Shown here: positions 27,969 to 37,191 of the stretch, one piece after another | Layout: every line of letters starts with the position of its first letter | Numbering within the stretch: position 1 is the stretch's first letter | DNA from: JAJDZL01 sp965221175 | GTDB taxonomy: Bacteria > Pseudomonadota > Gammaproteobacteria > Arenicellales > JAJDZL01 | Assembly (NCBI GenBank): GCA_965221175.1 | Contig: OZ244867.1 | Location: forward strand, 1,798,001 to 1,862,000 | Direction: 5' to 3' | Length of the DNA: 64,000 nucleotides | Program-made: the position numbers and the translations under genes | The notes under the pieces: model-generated | Seen by the model: the letters and a program-made list of their open reading frames with translations, nothing else | What the model was told of the DNA's origin: nothing | Databases searched by the model: none

Positions 27969-29129
27969 TTAATTGACAGAAGTTTTACCAATTACTTCCT
28001 GAAGCAGATTGAGCGAGCGAGACAAATCCGGAACGACCATAGTCACGGGTGTGCTGATCAATTGTTCAACATTTTCCGAAAAGACACTCACCTCTTTCGA
28101 ACTTTTTAAATAATGTCGCTCGATTGTCAGTTGTATGTATTCGAGGTTGCTTTGATAAACCGCTTCCTCGCCGCGAAGTGCAGCAACTTGAGCGGCGAAC
28201 AAAGCGGTCTTCAAGGTTTCGGCAAAATAGAGTTTCATGTCAGGCTTGAGCGGCAACAACGCTATGTCGTCAATTTTTCGGACCCGAACCAGTGATTTCA
28301 GGTCCTGCCAAGCTTCATCCAGCATTCCGCTCCAAAATGAATCGCTTTCATCCGGCTGCTGAGTAACTTCTTCGGTATTCACTGCTGCATCGACGGAAGC
28401 TATAGGCATCGTCGTATCAAGCGGCAGCGATTCAATGGATTCGGTCAGCTGAAGCAACCGATTCGCCAGGCTGGCGACATCCACCTGCTCCAAATCTTTC
28501 AATTGAATAATTTCCTCATTGATCGCCGTCTTGACCGCTTGAAGTCGCGGGTCTGAATTCTGTTTCAACTGTTCATCAACCACCTGCCAGATTACCAGCG
28601 CTGAGTCAACGTCGCCAGAAATCTGCAACCGCTGATTCCCCATCAACAGTAGATAAATCAGCTCCTCCAGCTTCCAATTATCAGAATCGTGTTCCAGACC
28701 CTGATATATCGCGGAAACGGATTCAACGACATTGTCGATCCGCTCCTTGAGTTCTGAGTCGGATGCCCGAGATGAAATCTCCATGCTCTTGAGTGCTGAA
28801 ATCTGCGACTGAATTTGCTCTTTCAGTTCCTGATCCCGAACTTTGATCTGAGCAGCCAAAGTCTCGTTGCTCTGAAGCGATTTTGCAATTTGTTCCTCAA
28901 TAGCATCAGATTTGAGAACGTCAGAGTCTAGCTGTGGAACAATCTGCAGTTCAAGACGATAGGCTAAATACCCTCCACCGATTAGAGAAACCACAGAAAC
29001 AAATACAGCGATCGTTACCCAAAATTTCAGCGCGAAAGAAGATTTTGGAGCTTTCCCATCCATCTTCTCTGAGACTGCTGCTTCAGTTGTGACCTCTGAT
29101 TGTTCGGGTTCTTGCGTTGTTTCGGGCAT
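27969..29129 (-). CDS. hemX: HemX-like membrane protein
   Basis: This is the HemX homologue annotated in many genomes as uroporphyrinogen-III C-methyltransferase, although it lacks a methyltransferase fold. The 386-residue protein has an acidic, disordered N-terminus (about 1-30), a single membrane helix (FWVTIAVFVSVVSLIGGGYLA, about 32-53) and a long helical, coiled-coil periplasmic part with repeated Glu/Gln/Ser. The C-terminal stretch with LLMGNQRLQISGDVDSAL is family-typical. It sits between hemD and hemY in the usual gammaproteobacterial order, 68 nt after hemD. Function is not established. Confidence 0.92.
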   Translation of the reverse strand: MPETTQEPEQSEVTTEAAVSEKMDGKAPKSSFALKFWVTIAVFVSVVSLIGGGYLAYRLELQIVPQLDSDVLKSDAIEEQIAKSLQSNETLAAQIKVRDQELKEQIQSQISALKSMEISSRASDSELKERIDNVVESVSAIYQGLEHDSDNWKLEELIYLLLMGNQRLQISGDVDSALVIWQVVDEQLKQNSDPRLQAVKTAINEEIIQLKDLEQVDVASLANRLLQLTESIESLPLDTTMPIASVDAAVNTEEVTQQPDESDSFWSGMLDEAWQDLKSLVRVRKIDDIALLPLKPDMKLYFAETLKTALFAAQVAALRGEEAVYQSNLEYIQLTIERHYLKSSKEVSVFSENVEQLISTPVTMVVPDLSRSLNLLQEVIGKTSVN

Positions 29130-29197
29130 GCCTTTAATTCCAGAAAATGATCTTGGCGATCATTCGACTTGAGCCAATTGAATATTTGTTCATCATT

Positions 29198-30004
29198 TTA
29201 TACAGTCTCTTGCTCAATCGCTTCCACTACTGCATCGTCCGAAGACCCACTTGGGATGACGATCCGATCAAAGCCTTGCTGTTTCAAGTACTCTGCAATT
29301 CTATCGCTGTAAGCGACCATGCACGAAAGCTTCAATTTCTCTGTCAACTTCGCTCCAATCAACTCGAACAAATTCGATGCACCCGTTACGCTGGTAATCA
29401 CCGTGAAGTCTACAGGCTTGCCTTTCATGCAATTGGTAACTGAGCGAACGTCTGCATCAGGCAATACTCGCTGATATACCACAAGATGCTCTACGGATGG
29501 AGAACCCTTCTGTCGCAATAGTTCTGAAAGCTTTTTGGAACCTTCCCCGCCACCGTCAACAATCGTCGTCGGAATACCCACCAAGTTCTGCATTTCGTCC
29601 ATCTCCATCAAACCTTCAACACCGAATTTGCTCCTCGGCGCCAGAACATCACTCACTCCAAACGTCTTTCGAATGGATTCCGCGGTCTTTGGGCCGACTG
29701 CTGCACACTCCAAGTACTGCGGCCACTGCAGATTTATTGAGGTCATACAATGGGCAATCGCAGCAACTGCATTTCTGCTTATGAAAATCACCATACGTCG
29801 ACCGCAATCTGAATTAACCATGCGCTCGATTTCCGACTTCTCCGCTACGAATTGAATTTCAATAGATGGCAATTGAATAGGAGTGCCGCCTCGGTGTTCG
29901 ATTTGTTGAACCAGGTAATCTTCAAAAATCGCCGGCCGAGTAATGAGAACGCACTTTCCGGATAAGCTGGAATTCCGTAGCGACTTATGCCTGTTGGAAG
30001 TCAT
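29198..30004 (-). CDS. hemD: Uroporphyrinogen-III synthase
   Basis: This cytoplasmic enzyme cyclises hydroxymethylbilane to uroporphyrinogen III with inversion of ring D. The 268-residue protein has the family's two-lobe layout: CVLITRPAIFEDYLVQQIE at the N-terminus, VIFISRNAVAA in lobe one, AAVGPKTAESIRKTFG at the hinge, and VDGGGEGSKKLSELL plus FTVITSVTGASNLFELI in lobe two. Sequence is generally poorly conserved in this family, so order and context matter. It begins inside the end of hemC (20-nt overlap), giving tight translational coupling, and is followed by hemX and hemY. Confidence 0.93.
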   Translation of the reverse strand: MTSNRHKSLRNSSLSGKCVLITRPAIFEDYLVQQIEHRGGTPIQLPSIEIQFVAEKSEIERMVNSDCGRRMVIFISRNAVAAIAHCMTSINLQWPQYLECAAVGPKTAESIRKTFGVSDVLAPRSKFGVEGLMEMDEMQNLVGIPTTIVDGGGEGSKKLSELLRQKGSPSVEHLVVYQRVLPDADVRSVTNCMKGKPVDFTVITSVTGASNLFELIGAKLTEKLKLSCMVAYSDRIAEYLKQQGFDRIVIPSGSSDDAVVEAIEQETV

Positions 30005-30908
30005 CCAGAATTTCCCCAGCGCCTCGAAAGCGTAGAATTTCCGCGAGATTCAGAGCTACCACTTTCCAATCACCCACTGAACCTTCCAACTGGGCACAAA
30101 CATTGTTTTGCCCATCCGGCGTACTGACTGAAGCAGACATGAATATTCGCCCATTCTCTACGGTCGCATGAATTCCGATCGGTACGTGACAGTTACCACC
30201 TAGTTCAAGGTTTACGGTTCTTTCCGCACTAACCGCGATATGGCTTGATTCATGATTGAGAGAGGCAACCAGTTCCTGAACACTTATGTCACTGCTCCTG
30301 CATTCAACTCCCACAGCACCTTGTCCCGGCGAGGGTACGTGGTGTGAACCGCGAAGCTGTTGAGTAACATGGTGCTCCAAATTAAGTCTTTGCAATCCAG
30401 AAACTGCCAGTATGATCGCGTCAAAATCTCCGTCACCCAGTCGACCGAGTCGGGTAGGAACGTTTCCCCGCAAGGTTCGAATGGTTAAGTCACTACGAAT
30501 ACGGAGCAATTGGCTCTGTCGTCGCAGACTGCTTGTCCCGACCACGGCGTTTTGAGGTAGTTCGTCAATTGAAGCATATTCATTGGATACGAAAGCATCA
30601 TAAGGATTTCCGCGTTCAAGAATGGCGGGAATACAATATTCCTCAGCAAGATGAACAGTCATATCTTTCATGGAGTGAACTGCAATGTCGATTCGATCAT
30701 CCGACAATGCACGTTCAAGCTCCTTGATGAACAGCCCCTTCCCTCCCAATTCTGACAGCACAACATCCAACCTGCGATCGCCCTCGGTTTCAATCGGCAC
30801 AATCTCAATTTCTACTTCAGGAAAATGTTCAAGCAACAGTCCGGCAACATAATTCGCCTGCCATTTAGCAAGTTGACTGCGTCGAGTGCCGATTCGGACT
30901 TTTTTCAT
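29985..30908 (-). CDS. hemC: Porphobilinogen deaminase (hydroxymethylbilane synthase)
   Basis: This enzyme condenses four porphobilinogen units into hydroxymethylbilane, upstream of HemD. It begins MKKVRIGTRRSQLAKWQANYV, with the conserved substrate-binding RxSxLA. The catalytic Asp is in DIAVHSMKDM, TSSLRRQSQLL is present, and GGNCHVPIG contains the cysteine that carries the dipyrromethane cofactor. ATG 30908 is chosen; the frame runs 7 codons further to a TTG. The final length (307) is normal. It is divergent from argH with a 275-nt intergenic region that should hold both promoters; a TATAAT is at 31016-31021. Confidence 0.97.
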   Translation of the reverse strand: MKKVRIGTRRSQLAKWQANYVAGLLLEHFPEVEIEIVPIETEGDRRLDVVLSELGGKGLFIKELERALSDDRIDIAVHSMKDMTVHLAEEYCIPAILERGNPYDAFVSNEYASIDELPQNAVVGTSSLRRQSQLLRIRSDLTIRTLRGNVPTRLGRLGDGDFDAIILAVSGLQRLNLEHHVTQQLRGSHHVPSPGQGAVGVECRSSDISVQELVASLNHESSHIAVSAERTVNLELGGNCHVPIGIHATVENGRIFMSASVSTPDGQNNVCAQLEGSVGDWKVVALNLAEILRFRGAGEILDDFQQA

Positions 30909-31183
30909 AACAGAATATTTCTGGGGCAAGTGATATTGAGGCCGAAAAGGAAGATAAGCGCGAAATTGCGCTACTTTGCTTTGTCGTAACGTTCCTGAAG
31001 GTTTGTTTCTAATATTATAATGTTGTTGATCTTGAATAATTCGGGTGACAGCGAGTGACAGATTTAGGATTCCACTGTCTGGAAACTTGCAATATTTCTA
31101 ACCAATTAAGTATCACTCACGTCAATACCACTATCTGCCCCAGATTCCATCTTTGGTGAAATTTTGACACTAGATTCATTTCA

Positions 31184-32575
31184 ATGAATGAGAAACAGCC
31201 AAAGCTATGGGGAGGGCGATTCGCTCAACCAACTGATTCAACTGTAGAGTCGTTCAGCTCTTCAGTTTCGTTCGACCAAAGACTTTATCGGCAAGATATT
31301 GCAGGGTCTCTCGCACATGCACGTATGTTGAACAAAGTCGGAATTCTCACCGACGCTGAATTTGCTGCAATTGCGGCAGGATTGGAGGAAATTCTTTCAC
31401 AAATCGAATCCGGGGCTTTCGAGTGGTCCATCGAACTGGAAGATGTCCATATGAATATCGAAAGTCGATTGACCGATCAAATCGGGGAAGTTGGAAAAAA
31501 GCTTCATACAGGACGCTCACGGAACGATCAAGTTGCAACTGATCTCAGGCTTTACGTTCGAGATGCAGTCGATTCGATTGTCCATGAACTGGCTGAATTT
31601 CAGAATACACTGCTGGATCTCGCCGAATCAGAAGCCGCTACCATAATGCCGGGATACACGCATCTGCAGATTGCCCAGCCAATAACTTTTGGTCATCATC
31701 TGCTTGCATGGTTCGAGATGCTCGATCGCGATCGACAGCGTTTTGCTGATTCCCGCAAGAGAATCAATTGTTCGCCGCTGGGGTCCGCCGCACTAGCCGG
31801 TACAGGATTTTCTATCGACCGATATATGACAGCCGAAGAATTGGGATTTGATGATATCTGCAGGAATTCGCTTGACGCAGTTTCCGATCGGGACTTTGCG
31901 ATTGAAACCGCAGCACATGCTGCCATTGCCATGATTCACCTGTCAAGAATCGGAGAAGAATTGATACTGTGGGCGTCAGATGCTTACAGATTCATTACCA
32001 TTTCCGATCAATTCACGACCGGCTCCAGTATCATGCCGCAGAAAAAGAACCCCGACATCGCGGAACTGGTACGTGGGAAAAGCGCTCGAACCGCAGGCAA
32101 TTTGCAAGCGCTATTGATGCTGATGAAAGCTCAGCCGCTGGCATACAATCGAGACAATCAGGAAGATAAAGAAGCGTTATTCGATACGATTGATACCGTC
32201 ACGGCAAGCATAAAGATCATGCACGGCATGATAAAAAACATTGAACCCTGTCGCGAGCGCATGCGCAAAGCTGCCGCTGATGGATTTTCTACCGCAACCG
32301 ACCTGGCAGACTTTCTAGTTAGCCGAAACATACCGTTCCGGGATGCTCATGATATCGTCGGGCGAATTGTGCGTCATTGCCTCGATAATCATCTTGGCCT
32401 AGAGTCGCTTTCTTTGAAGGATCTGCAGTCATTTCACTCGTCTATCGACGAAAATGCGCTCACGGCTCTGAACCTCGAATCTTCTGTTGCGGCAAGAAAC
32501 CATGCTGGAGGAACGGCACCAAATCAGGTGCTATTGGCAGTAAAGGAAGGACGGCAACGCATCGGAAAATTCTAG
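31184..32575 (+). CDS. argH: Argininosuccinate lyase
   Basis: This catalyses the last step of arginine synthesis, splitting argininosuccinate into arginine and fumarate. The 463-residue protein starts MNEKQPKLWGGRFAQPTD, contains the fumarase/aspartase superfamily signature GSSIMPQKKNPD (about 281-292) with the catalytic serine loop, and DVHMNIE and TGRSRNDQVATDLRL as substrate-binding blocks. It is intact and of standard length. It is divergent from hemC and followed 46 nt later by a small lipoprotein gene and lysA, a common gammaproteobacterial arrangement. Confidence 0.98.
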   Translation: MNEKQPKLWGGRFAQPTDSTVESFSSSVSFDQRLYRQDIAGSLAHARMLNKVGILTDAEFAAIAAGLEEILSQIESGAFEWSIELEDVHMNIESRLTDQIGEVGKKLHTGRSRNDQVATDLRLYVRDAVDSIVHELAEFQNTLLDLAESEAATIMPGYTHLQIAQPITFGHHLLAWFEMLDRDRQRFADSRKRINCSPLGSAALAGTGFSIDRYMTAEELGFDDICRNSLDAVSDRDFAIETAAHAAIAMIHLSRIGEELILWASDAYRFITISDQFTTGSSIMPQKKNPDIAELVRGKSARTAGNLQALLMLMKAQPLAYNRDNQEDKEALFDTIDTVTASIKIMHGMIKNIEPCRERMRKAAADGFSTATDLADFLVSRNIPFRDAHDIVGRIVRHCLDNHLGLESLSLKDLQSFHSSIDENALTALNLESSVAARNHAGGTAPNQVLLAVKEGRQRIGKF

Positions 32576-32621
32576 CAGTGAAGCGACTTACGAAAAAAAT
32601 ACAGACAAGGCAGATATTTCT

Positions 32622-32777
32622 ATGGGATTGAAATACAAACTGACAACCGTTGCGGCTGCTCTTATCATTGCACTAATGGTTGCCTCATGCGGTAAAAAAG
32701 GTCCGCTGACTCTTCCTTCTGCTTTCAATGCGAATGTGCACTCCGTATCCGTTGTTGTTTTATCTCCGCTCGCGTAA
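32622..32777 (+). CDS. lptM: LptM/YifL-type small lipoprotein
   Basis: This short gene (51 residues) starts MGLKYKLTTVAAALIIAL and has a lipobox ending in VASC, followed at once by GKKGPL, the hallmark of the YifL/LptM family. Such proteins are lipidated on that cysteine and sit in the outer membrane. The E. coli homologue assists LptD assembly for lipopolysaccharide export. Its stop codon abuts the lysA ATG directly (32778), giving coupling. After GKKGPL only a short tail of about 25 residues follows. The position between argH and lysA is the standard one. Confidence 0.88.
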   Translation: MGLKYKLTTVAAALIIALMVASCGKKGPLTLPSAFNANVHSVSVVVLSPLA

Positions 32778-34049
32778 ATGAAGTTTTTTGATTATCGAGA
32801 TGACCTGCTTCATGCAGAAGGCGTTGCGCTGCCAATCATTGCTGAATCCGTAGGAACACCCTGTTACGTATACTCACAGGCGGCACTGGAACAAAACTGG
32901 AGATCATTCGACGAAGGGTTGAAGGGAAGAGATGCCACAATTTTCTATTCCGTAAAAGCCAACTCCAATCTCGCCGTGCTAGCCCTGATGGCCAAACTTG
33001 GATCTGGTTTTGACATCGTATCCGGCGGCGAACTTCAACGGGTCATACGGGCAGGCGGCAGGCCTGAAAAAACCATTTTCTCAGGTGTCGGTAAATCCGA
33101 AGAAGAAATTAGACTAGCCCTTGAACATGGAATATTTTCACTGAATCTAGAGTCTGATGCGGAATTGGCGCGTATTCATAAGATTGCAAGCGAACTGGGA
33201 GTAACTGCTCCTATCAGCATTCGCGTCAATCCAGATGTAGATGCCGAAACCCACCCGTATATTTCGACTGGACTTCGCGAAGCCAAATTCGGAATTCCTT
33301 TCGGCGAAGCTCGGAGAGTTTATCAAACAGCGGAAAATCTGGATCATATCAATGTTCTCGGGATTGCCGTGCACATTGGCTCGCAAATCACTTCTCTCGC
33401 ACCAATTGTCAACGCACTTGAACGCATCATTGATCTGGCAGAAGAGCTTGCGTCAGACGGAATTATAATCCAGCATCTGGATCTCGGCGGCGGACTTGGA
33501 GTTAAGTACAAAGATGAGCAACCTCCGGATATCGCTCAATACTGTGAGGCGATCGGAGAGGTTCTCGATAGGCAAAATTGCCGACTCTCGATTTCAGTTG
33601 AACCGGGACGCTCAGTCACTGCCCAGGCCGGAATAATGCTCAGTAAAGTGGAGTACATCAAAAAGGCCGAAATCAAGAATTTTGCAATTGTCGACGGCGC
33701 AATGAACGACTTGCTACGACCGGTGCTTTATGATGCCTGGATGGAGATTATTCCGGTTGCACTAGGTGGCGATAGAGCGGAAGAAGTCTACGATGTAGTC
33801 GGTCCTGTTTGTGAAACGGGCGATTACCTCGGCTTGAATCGCAAGCTGGCAGTTCGCAGTGGAGATTTGATTGCTGTTTGCGGGGCAGGCGCTTATGGTG
33901 CGGTCATGTCATCCAATTACAATTCGCGACCCAAACCTGCGGAAGTAATGGTTAGCGGGGACACGTTCGAACAAATACGAGTTCGTGAATCGATTGAACA
34001 CATCCTGGATATAGAAGACATTCCTAATAGATTGATGCCGATTGCCTGA
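32778..34049 (+). CDS. lysA: Diaminopimelate decarboxylase
   Basis: This PLP enzyme of alanine-racemase fold makes lysine from meso-diaminopimelate. The 423-residue protein has the PLP-lysine segment FYSVKANSN (about 56-64), the catalytic loop HIGSQI, the glycine-rich phosphate loop LDLGGGLGVKY, EPGRS, and the second active-site motif GPVCETGDYL with the conserved Cys-Glu. It starts immediately after the lptM stop codon. The usual next genes, dapF and xerC, are absent: the next gene is convergent and unrelated, marking a synteny break. Confidence 0.98.
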   Translation: MKFFDYRDDLLHAEGVALPIIAESVGTPCYVYSQAALEQNWRSFDEGLKGRDATIFYSVKANSNLAVLALMAKLGSGFDIVSGGELQRVIRAGGRPEKTIFSGVGKSEEEIRLALEHGIFSLNLESDAELARIHKIASELGVTAPISIRVNPDVDAETHPYISTGLREAKFGIPFGEARRVYQTAENLDHINVLGIAVHIGSQITSLAPIVNALERIIDLAEELASDGIIIQHLDLGGGLGVKYKDEQPPDIAQYCEAIGEVLDRQNCRLSISVEPGRSVTAQAGIMLSKVEYIKKAEIKNFAIVDGAMNDLLRPVLYDAWMEIIPVALGGDRAEEVYDVVGPVCETGDYLGLNRKLAVRSGDLIAVCGAGAYGAVMSSNYNSRPKPAEVMVSGDTFEQIRVRESIEHILDIEDIPNRLMPIA

Positions 34050-34082
34050 GGAATTCATCAAATATTGAAATTCAATCTCTGC

Positions 34083-34661
34083 TCAGCTGAAATCCCGACC
34101 CATGCTGTAAAACTCTGCATTCGGCTCCATTGACAGAAAACTTGCCATACGATTACTCAGTCCAAAGAACGAAGTTATACCAGCAATGTCCCAAGTGTCT
34201 TCGTCACTGAATCCGGCTTCCCGCATCACCTCGAAATCCTTTTCACAGATAGCCCATGACTCATTGCAGACCTTCAAGGCGAAATCTAGCATCGCCATCT
34301 GCCTGGGAGTTATGTTTGCCTTTCGGTAGTTCACAGCGACCTGATCTGCAACCAGTGGATCCTTTGTGCGAATTCGAAGTACTGCCCCGTGGGCAACCAC
34401 GCAATATTGACAGTTGTTTTCGCCAGATGTCGTAACGACGATCATCTCCATGTCTGCCTTTGACAATCCGCTTTCCTTTTCCATCAACGCGTCGTGATAC
34501 GCGAAAAATGCCCGAAACTCATCGGGGCGATGCGAAAGTGCAAGAAATACATTGGGAATGAATCCGGCTTTCTCCTGAACGGCAAGCATCCTTTCCTGAA
34601 TGTCTTTCGGAAGATCGGCGAATTCCGGTACTGGGTATCGGCTCGGTGAAGTACTTCTCAT
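34083..34661 (-). CDS. AhpD-like carboxymuconolactone decarboxylase/peroxidase-related protein
   Basis: This 192-residue protein belongs to the alkylhydroperoxidase AhpD-like class often named uncharacterised peroxidase-related enzyme. The redox pair NCQYC followed by VVAHG (about residues 87-96) matches the CxxC(x3)H active site of the family. PNVFLALSHRPDEFRAF near the start is also typical. In this group the cysteines reduce peroxides or act as an oxidoreductase. It lies 89 nt downstream of the dimethylglycine dehydrogenase-like gene on the same strand, where it could detoxify peroxide made by that oxidase. This is inference. A short imperfect direct repeat (TATTGAYAGTTARCT form) lies at 34701 and 34742. 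Confidence 0.85.
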   Translation of the reverse strand: MRSTSPSRYPVPEFADLPKDIQERMLAVQEKAGFIPNVFLALSHRPDEFRAFFAYHDALMEKESGLSKADMEMIVVTTSGENNCQYCVVAHGAVLRIRTKDPLVADQVAVNYRKANITPRQMAMLDFALKVCNESWAICEKDFEVMREAGFSDEDTWDIAGITSFFGLSNRMASFLSMEPNAEFYSMGRDFS

Positions 34662-34750
34662 TTGCTTTGCAGCTCCAGTTCTGAGTATTAATTACTAATT
34701 TATTGATAGTTAACTCTATATTTAATTGCTAATCGCTGTTTTATTGACAG

Positions 34751-37162
34751 TTAGCTTCGAATACGCTTCCCTGCTGGATCAACTAAAGATTCCGTGACCA
34801 ATTGCGCTCTTTTAGGAGTGCCGATAATCTCAATGCTAATCTCTTCGCTTTGCAGCTTGGATGGGGGTATATAACCCAACGCGATGCTTTTTCCTATTGT
34901 GTGACCAAAAGCTCCCGATGTCACAATTCCGGCAACTTCACCATCACATATAATTGGTTCGCCTCCTACGGCGTCTTCGTCATCGACTTCGACCGTGAAG
35001 CATGACAAAAGCCACTTGGGAGTCTGATTGGCTGCTTGCAGCATAGCATCTCTACCGATAAATTGCCCCTTTTCAGGTTTCACAAAACGATCAAGCTTGG
35101 AATCGTAAGGGTTATATTCCGGTGAATATTCCCGTCCCCAACTTCCGTAACCTTTCTCAAGTCTCAATGAAAGCAGTGCCCGAGAACCAACCTGCACTAA
35201 TCCTACACTCTGTCCATTATCAATGACGAACTCGAGTACCTCAAGCTGGTGCTCACTTGGAAAGTACAGTTCATAACCAAGCTCTCCCGTAAATGCCACT
35301 CTCAGTACCCATGCAGTCGCGGGACCGATCTGCATGCGACGGATGCTCATAAACCGCTGTGCTTCTAGCGAAAAGTCTTCACCCGTCAGCGATTCCATCA
35401 ATTCTCTAGAACGCGGACCTGATATGGACATCCCCACCCAGTCAACAGTCATGCTGGTCAGTTCAACACCATTGCCAAAAGAGTTTTTGCGAAACCATCT
35501 CCAGTGGCTGCTTTCAGCGACTCCTGCGCCGATTAGCAGGAACTCATCATCATCCAGCCGTGCAACAGTGAAATCCGCAACCACCCCACCTTTATCGTGT
35601 ACCATCGGAATAAGCGACATTCTGTGCTTTGCCGGAAGTCGATTTGTGGTCAATCCGTCCAGCCATTCAAGTGCGCGACGACCCTTGACCAGATATTTCG
35701 CGTACGCCGAGGTATCCAAGAGGCCAGCACCGGCGCGCAGTCCCTTACACTCCTGCGCGATCGGCTCAAATGATTCGGTTCGCCGAAATGAGTAGGTTTC
35801 GGCTTGAGGCATTCCTTCTGGTGCAAACCACATCGGAACTTCCCAGCCGTATTGGGCACCGAAAATCGCTCTACGTTCATTTTGATGTTTCCAGGCAGAA
35901 CGTTTTCTGACAGGTCGTCCAGCCATTCGTTCTTCAAATGGAAAGAAAATACGGAATCGAGACTGGTAATTGTCCGCAGTCGTTGCCAGAATGTAATCCT
36001 GTGTTACCCAGTCGCCGAAACGTGCAACGTCAATCGGCCACAAATCAAGGCTCGGTTGGCCATCCAATATCCACTCTGCCATCATCAATCCGAGACCTCC
36101 GCCGATGCTGAAACCGGGAATCAAACCGCCGATTAGAAAGTAGTTTGAGAGTTGCGGGACTTCACCAAAGAGCGGCAGAATGTCTGGCGTCCAGATCATC
36201 GGACCATTGACCACCCTTTTCACACCTGCGGTTTCAAGACACGGCATGCGGTGCATCGCGCGAGCGATGTTGTCTATGATTCGATCCAGATCATCCGGAA
36301 GAAGATCATGACCGAAATCGGATGGCGTGCCATCCACAGCCCAAGGTCTGCCACCGCGTTCGTATGCACCGACAAGAAGGCCCTTGCCTTCCTGGCGCAT
36401 ATAGTATTCGCCATCATTGTCATGGATCAGCGGAAACTCTCTGCCAAGTGCCTCGATCTCAGGAATATTGTCGGTAACAAAATACTGATGTTCCATCGGC
36501 ATCAGCGGAAGTTTCAATCCGGCAAGTTTTCCAACTTCCCGGCCCCAAAGTCCTGCGCAGTTCACCAAGTATCGACATTCAATCTGCCCTTCGGGCGTAT
36601 CTACGGTCCAGCCGCCATTCGCTTGCTGTGTAGTCGCTATAACTGGATGATTTCGGTAAATCGTTGCGCCATACTTTCGCGCACCGGCAGCATAGGCGTT
36701 AGTTACACCGTTTGGATCGATATGCGCTTCATTCGGTTCGTACATGGCACTGAAGACGCCGTCAAGATTGATCAGTGGATTCAATTCACGTACATCGTCC
36801 AGTGAAATCATGTCGAATTCCAAACCCAGATATTTGGCTTTCGACGCCTGAATCCTGATCTGATCATGACGTTCGGGAGTCGTCGACAGATAGATGCCGC
36901 CAACTGGATGCAAGCCGCACGACTGGCCTGTTTCCTCTTCTAGCTGCGGATAGAGAGTGATCGTGTAATAATGAAGTTTTGAGAGATTGGCATTGTCCTG
37001 CAGAACATGGGTATTCCCCGCTGCGTGCCAGGTAGATCCTGAGGTAAGTTCGGACCTTTCAAGTAAAACGACGTCCTTGCAACCCCGTTTAGCCAAATGA
37101 TAAGCGACGCTGCAACCTGCCACGCCACCGCCAATAATTACTACTTCAGCAGTTTTCTTCAC
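34751..37162 (-). CDS. Dimethylglycine/sarcosine dehydrogenase-like FAD and GcvT protein
   Basis: This 803-residue, two-part enzyme oxidatively removes methyl groups from methylated glycines and passes formaldehyde to tetrahydrofolate. Residues 1 to about 390 are a DAO-type FAD domain: VVIIGGGVAGCSVAYHLAKRG, and SGSTWHAAGN with the histidine that carries covalent FAD in relatives. Residues about 430-800 are a GcvT aminomethyltransferase-like domain with LLDTSAYAKYLVKG and GELGYELYFPSEH. A GTG at 37162 with an upstream GAGG is the start. It follows the MttB-type gene by 29 nt. The combination suggests a pathway for glycine betaine or related methylamines. Exact substrate is not provable. Confidence 0.9.
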   Translation of the reverse strand: MKKTAEVVIIGGGVAGCSVAYHLAKRGCKDVVLLERSELTSGSTWHAAGNTHVLQDNANLSKLHYYTITLYPQLEEETGQSCGLHPVGGIYLSTTPERHDQIRIQASKAKYLGLEFDMISLDDVRELNPLINLDGVFSAMYEPNEAHIDPNGVTNAYAAGARKYGATIYRNHPVIATTQQANGGWTVDTPEGQIECRYLVNCAGLWGREVGKLAGLKLPLMPMEHQYFVTDNIPEIEALGREFPLIHDNDGEYYMRQEGKGLLVGAYERGGRPWAVDGTPSDFGHDLLPDDLDRIIDNIARAMHRMPCLETAGVKRVVNGPMIWTPDILPLFGEVPQLSNYFLIGGLIPGFSIGGGLGLMMAEWILDGQPSLDLWPIDVARFGDWVTQDYILATTADNYQSRFRIFFPFEERMAGRPVRKRSAWKHQNERRAIFGAQYGWEVPMWFAPEGMPQAETYSFRRTESFEPIAQECKGLRAGAGLLDTSAYAKYLVKGRRALEWLDGLTTNRLPAKHRMSLIPMVHDKGGVVADFTVARLDDDEFLLIGAGVAESSHWRWFRKNSFGNGVELTSMTVDWVGMSISGPRSRELMESLTGEDFSLEAQRFMSIRRMQIGPATAWVLRVAFTGELGYELYFPSEHQLEVLEFVIDNGQSVGLVQVGSRALLSLRLEKGYGSWGREYSPEYNPYDSKLDRFVKPEKGQFIGRDAMLQAANQTPKWLLSCFTVEVDDEDAVGGEPIICDGEVAGIVTSGAFGHTIGKSIALGYIPPSKLQSEEISIEIIGTPKRAQLVTESLVDPAGKRIRS

Positions 37163-37191
37163 CGCCTCACTCTCCTCTTCAAATGGGAATT

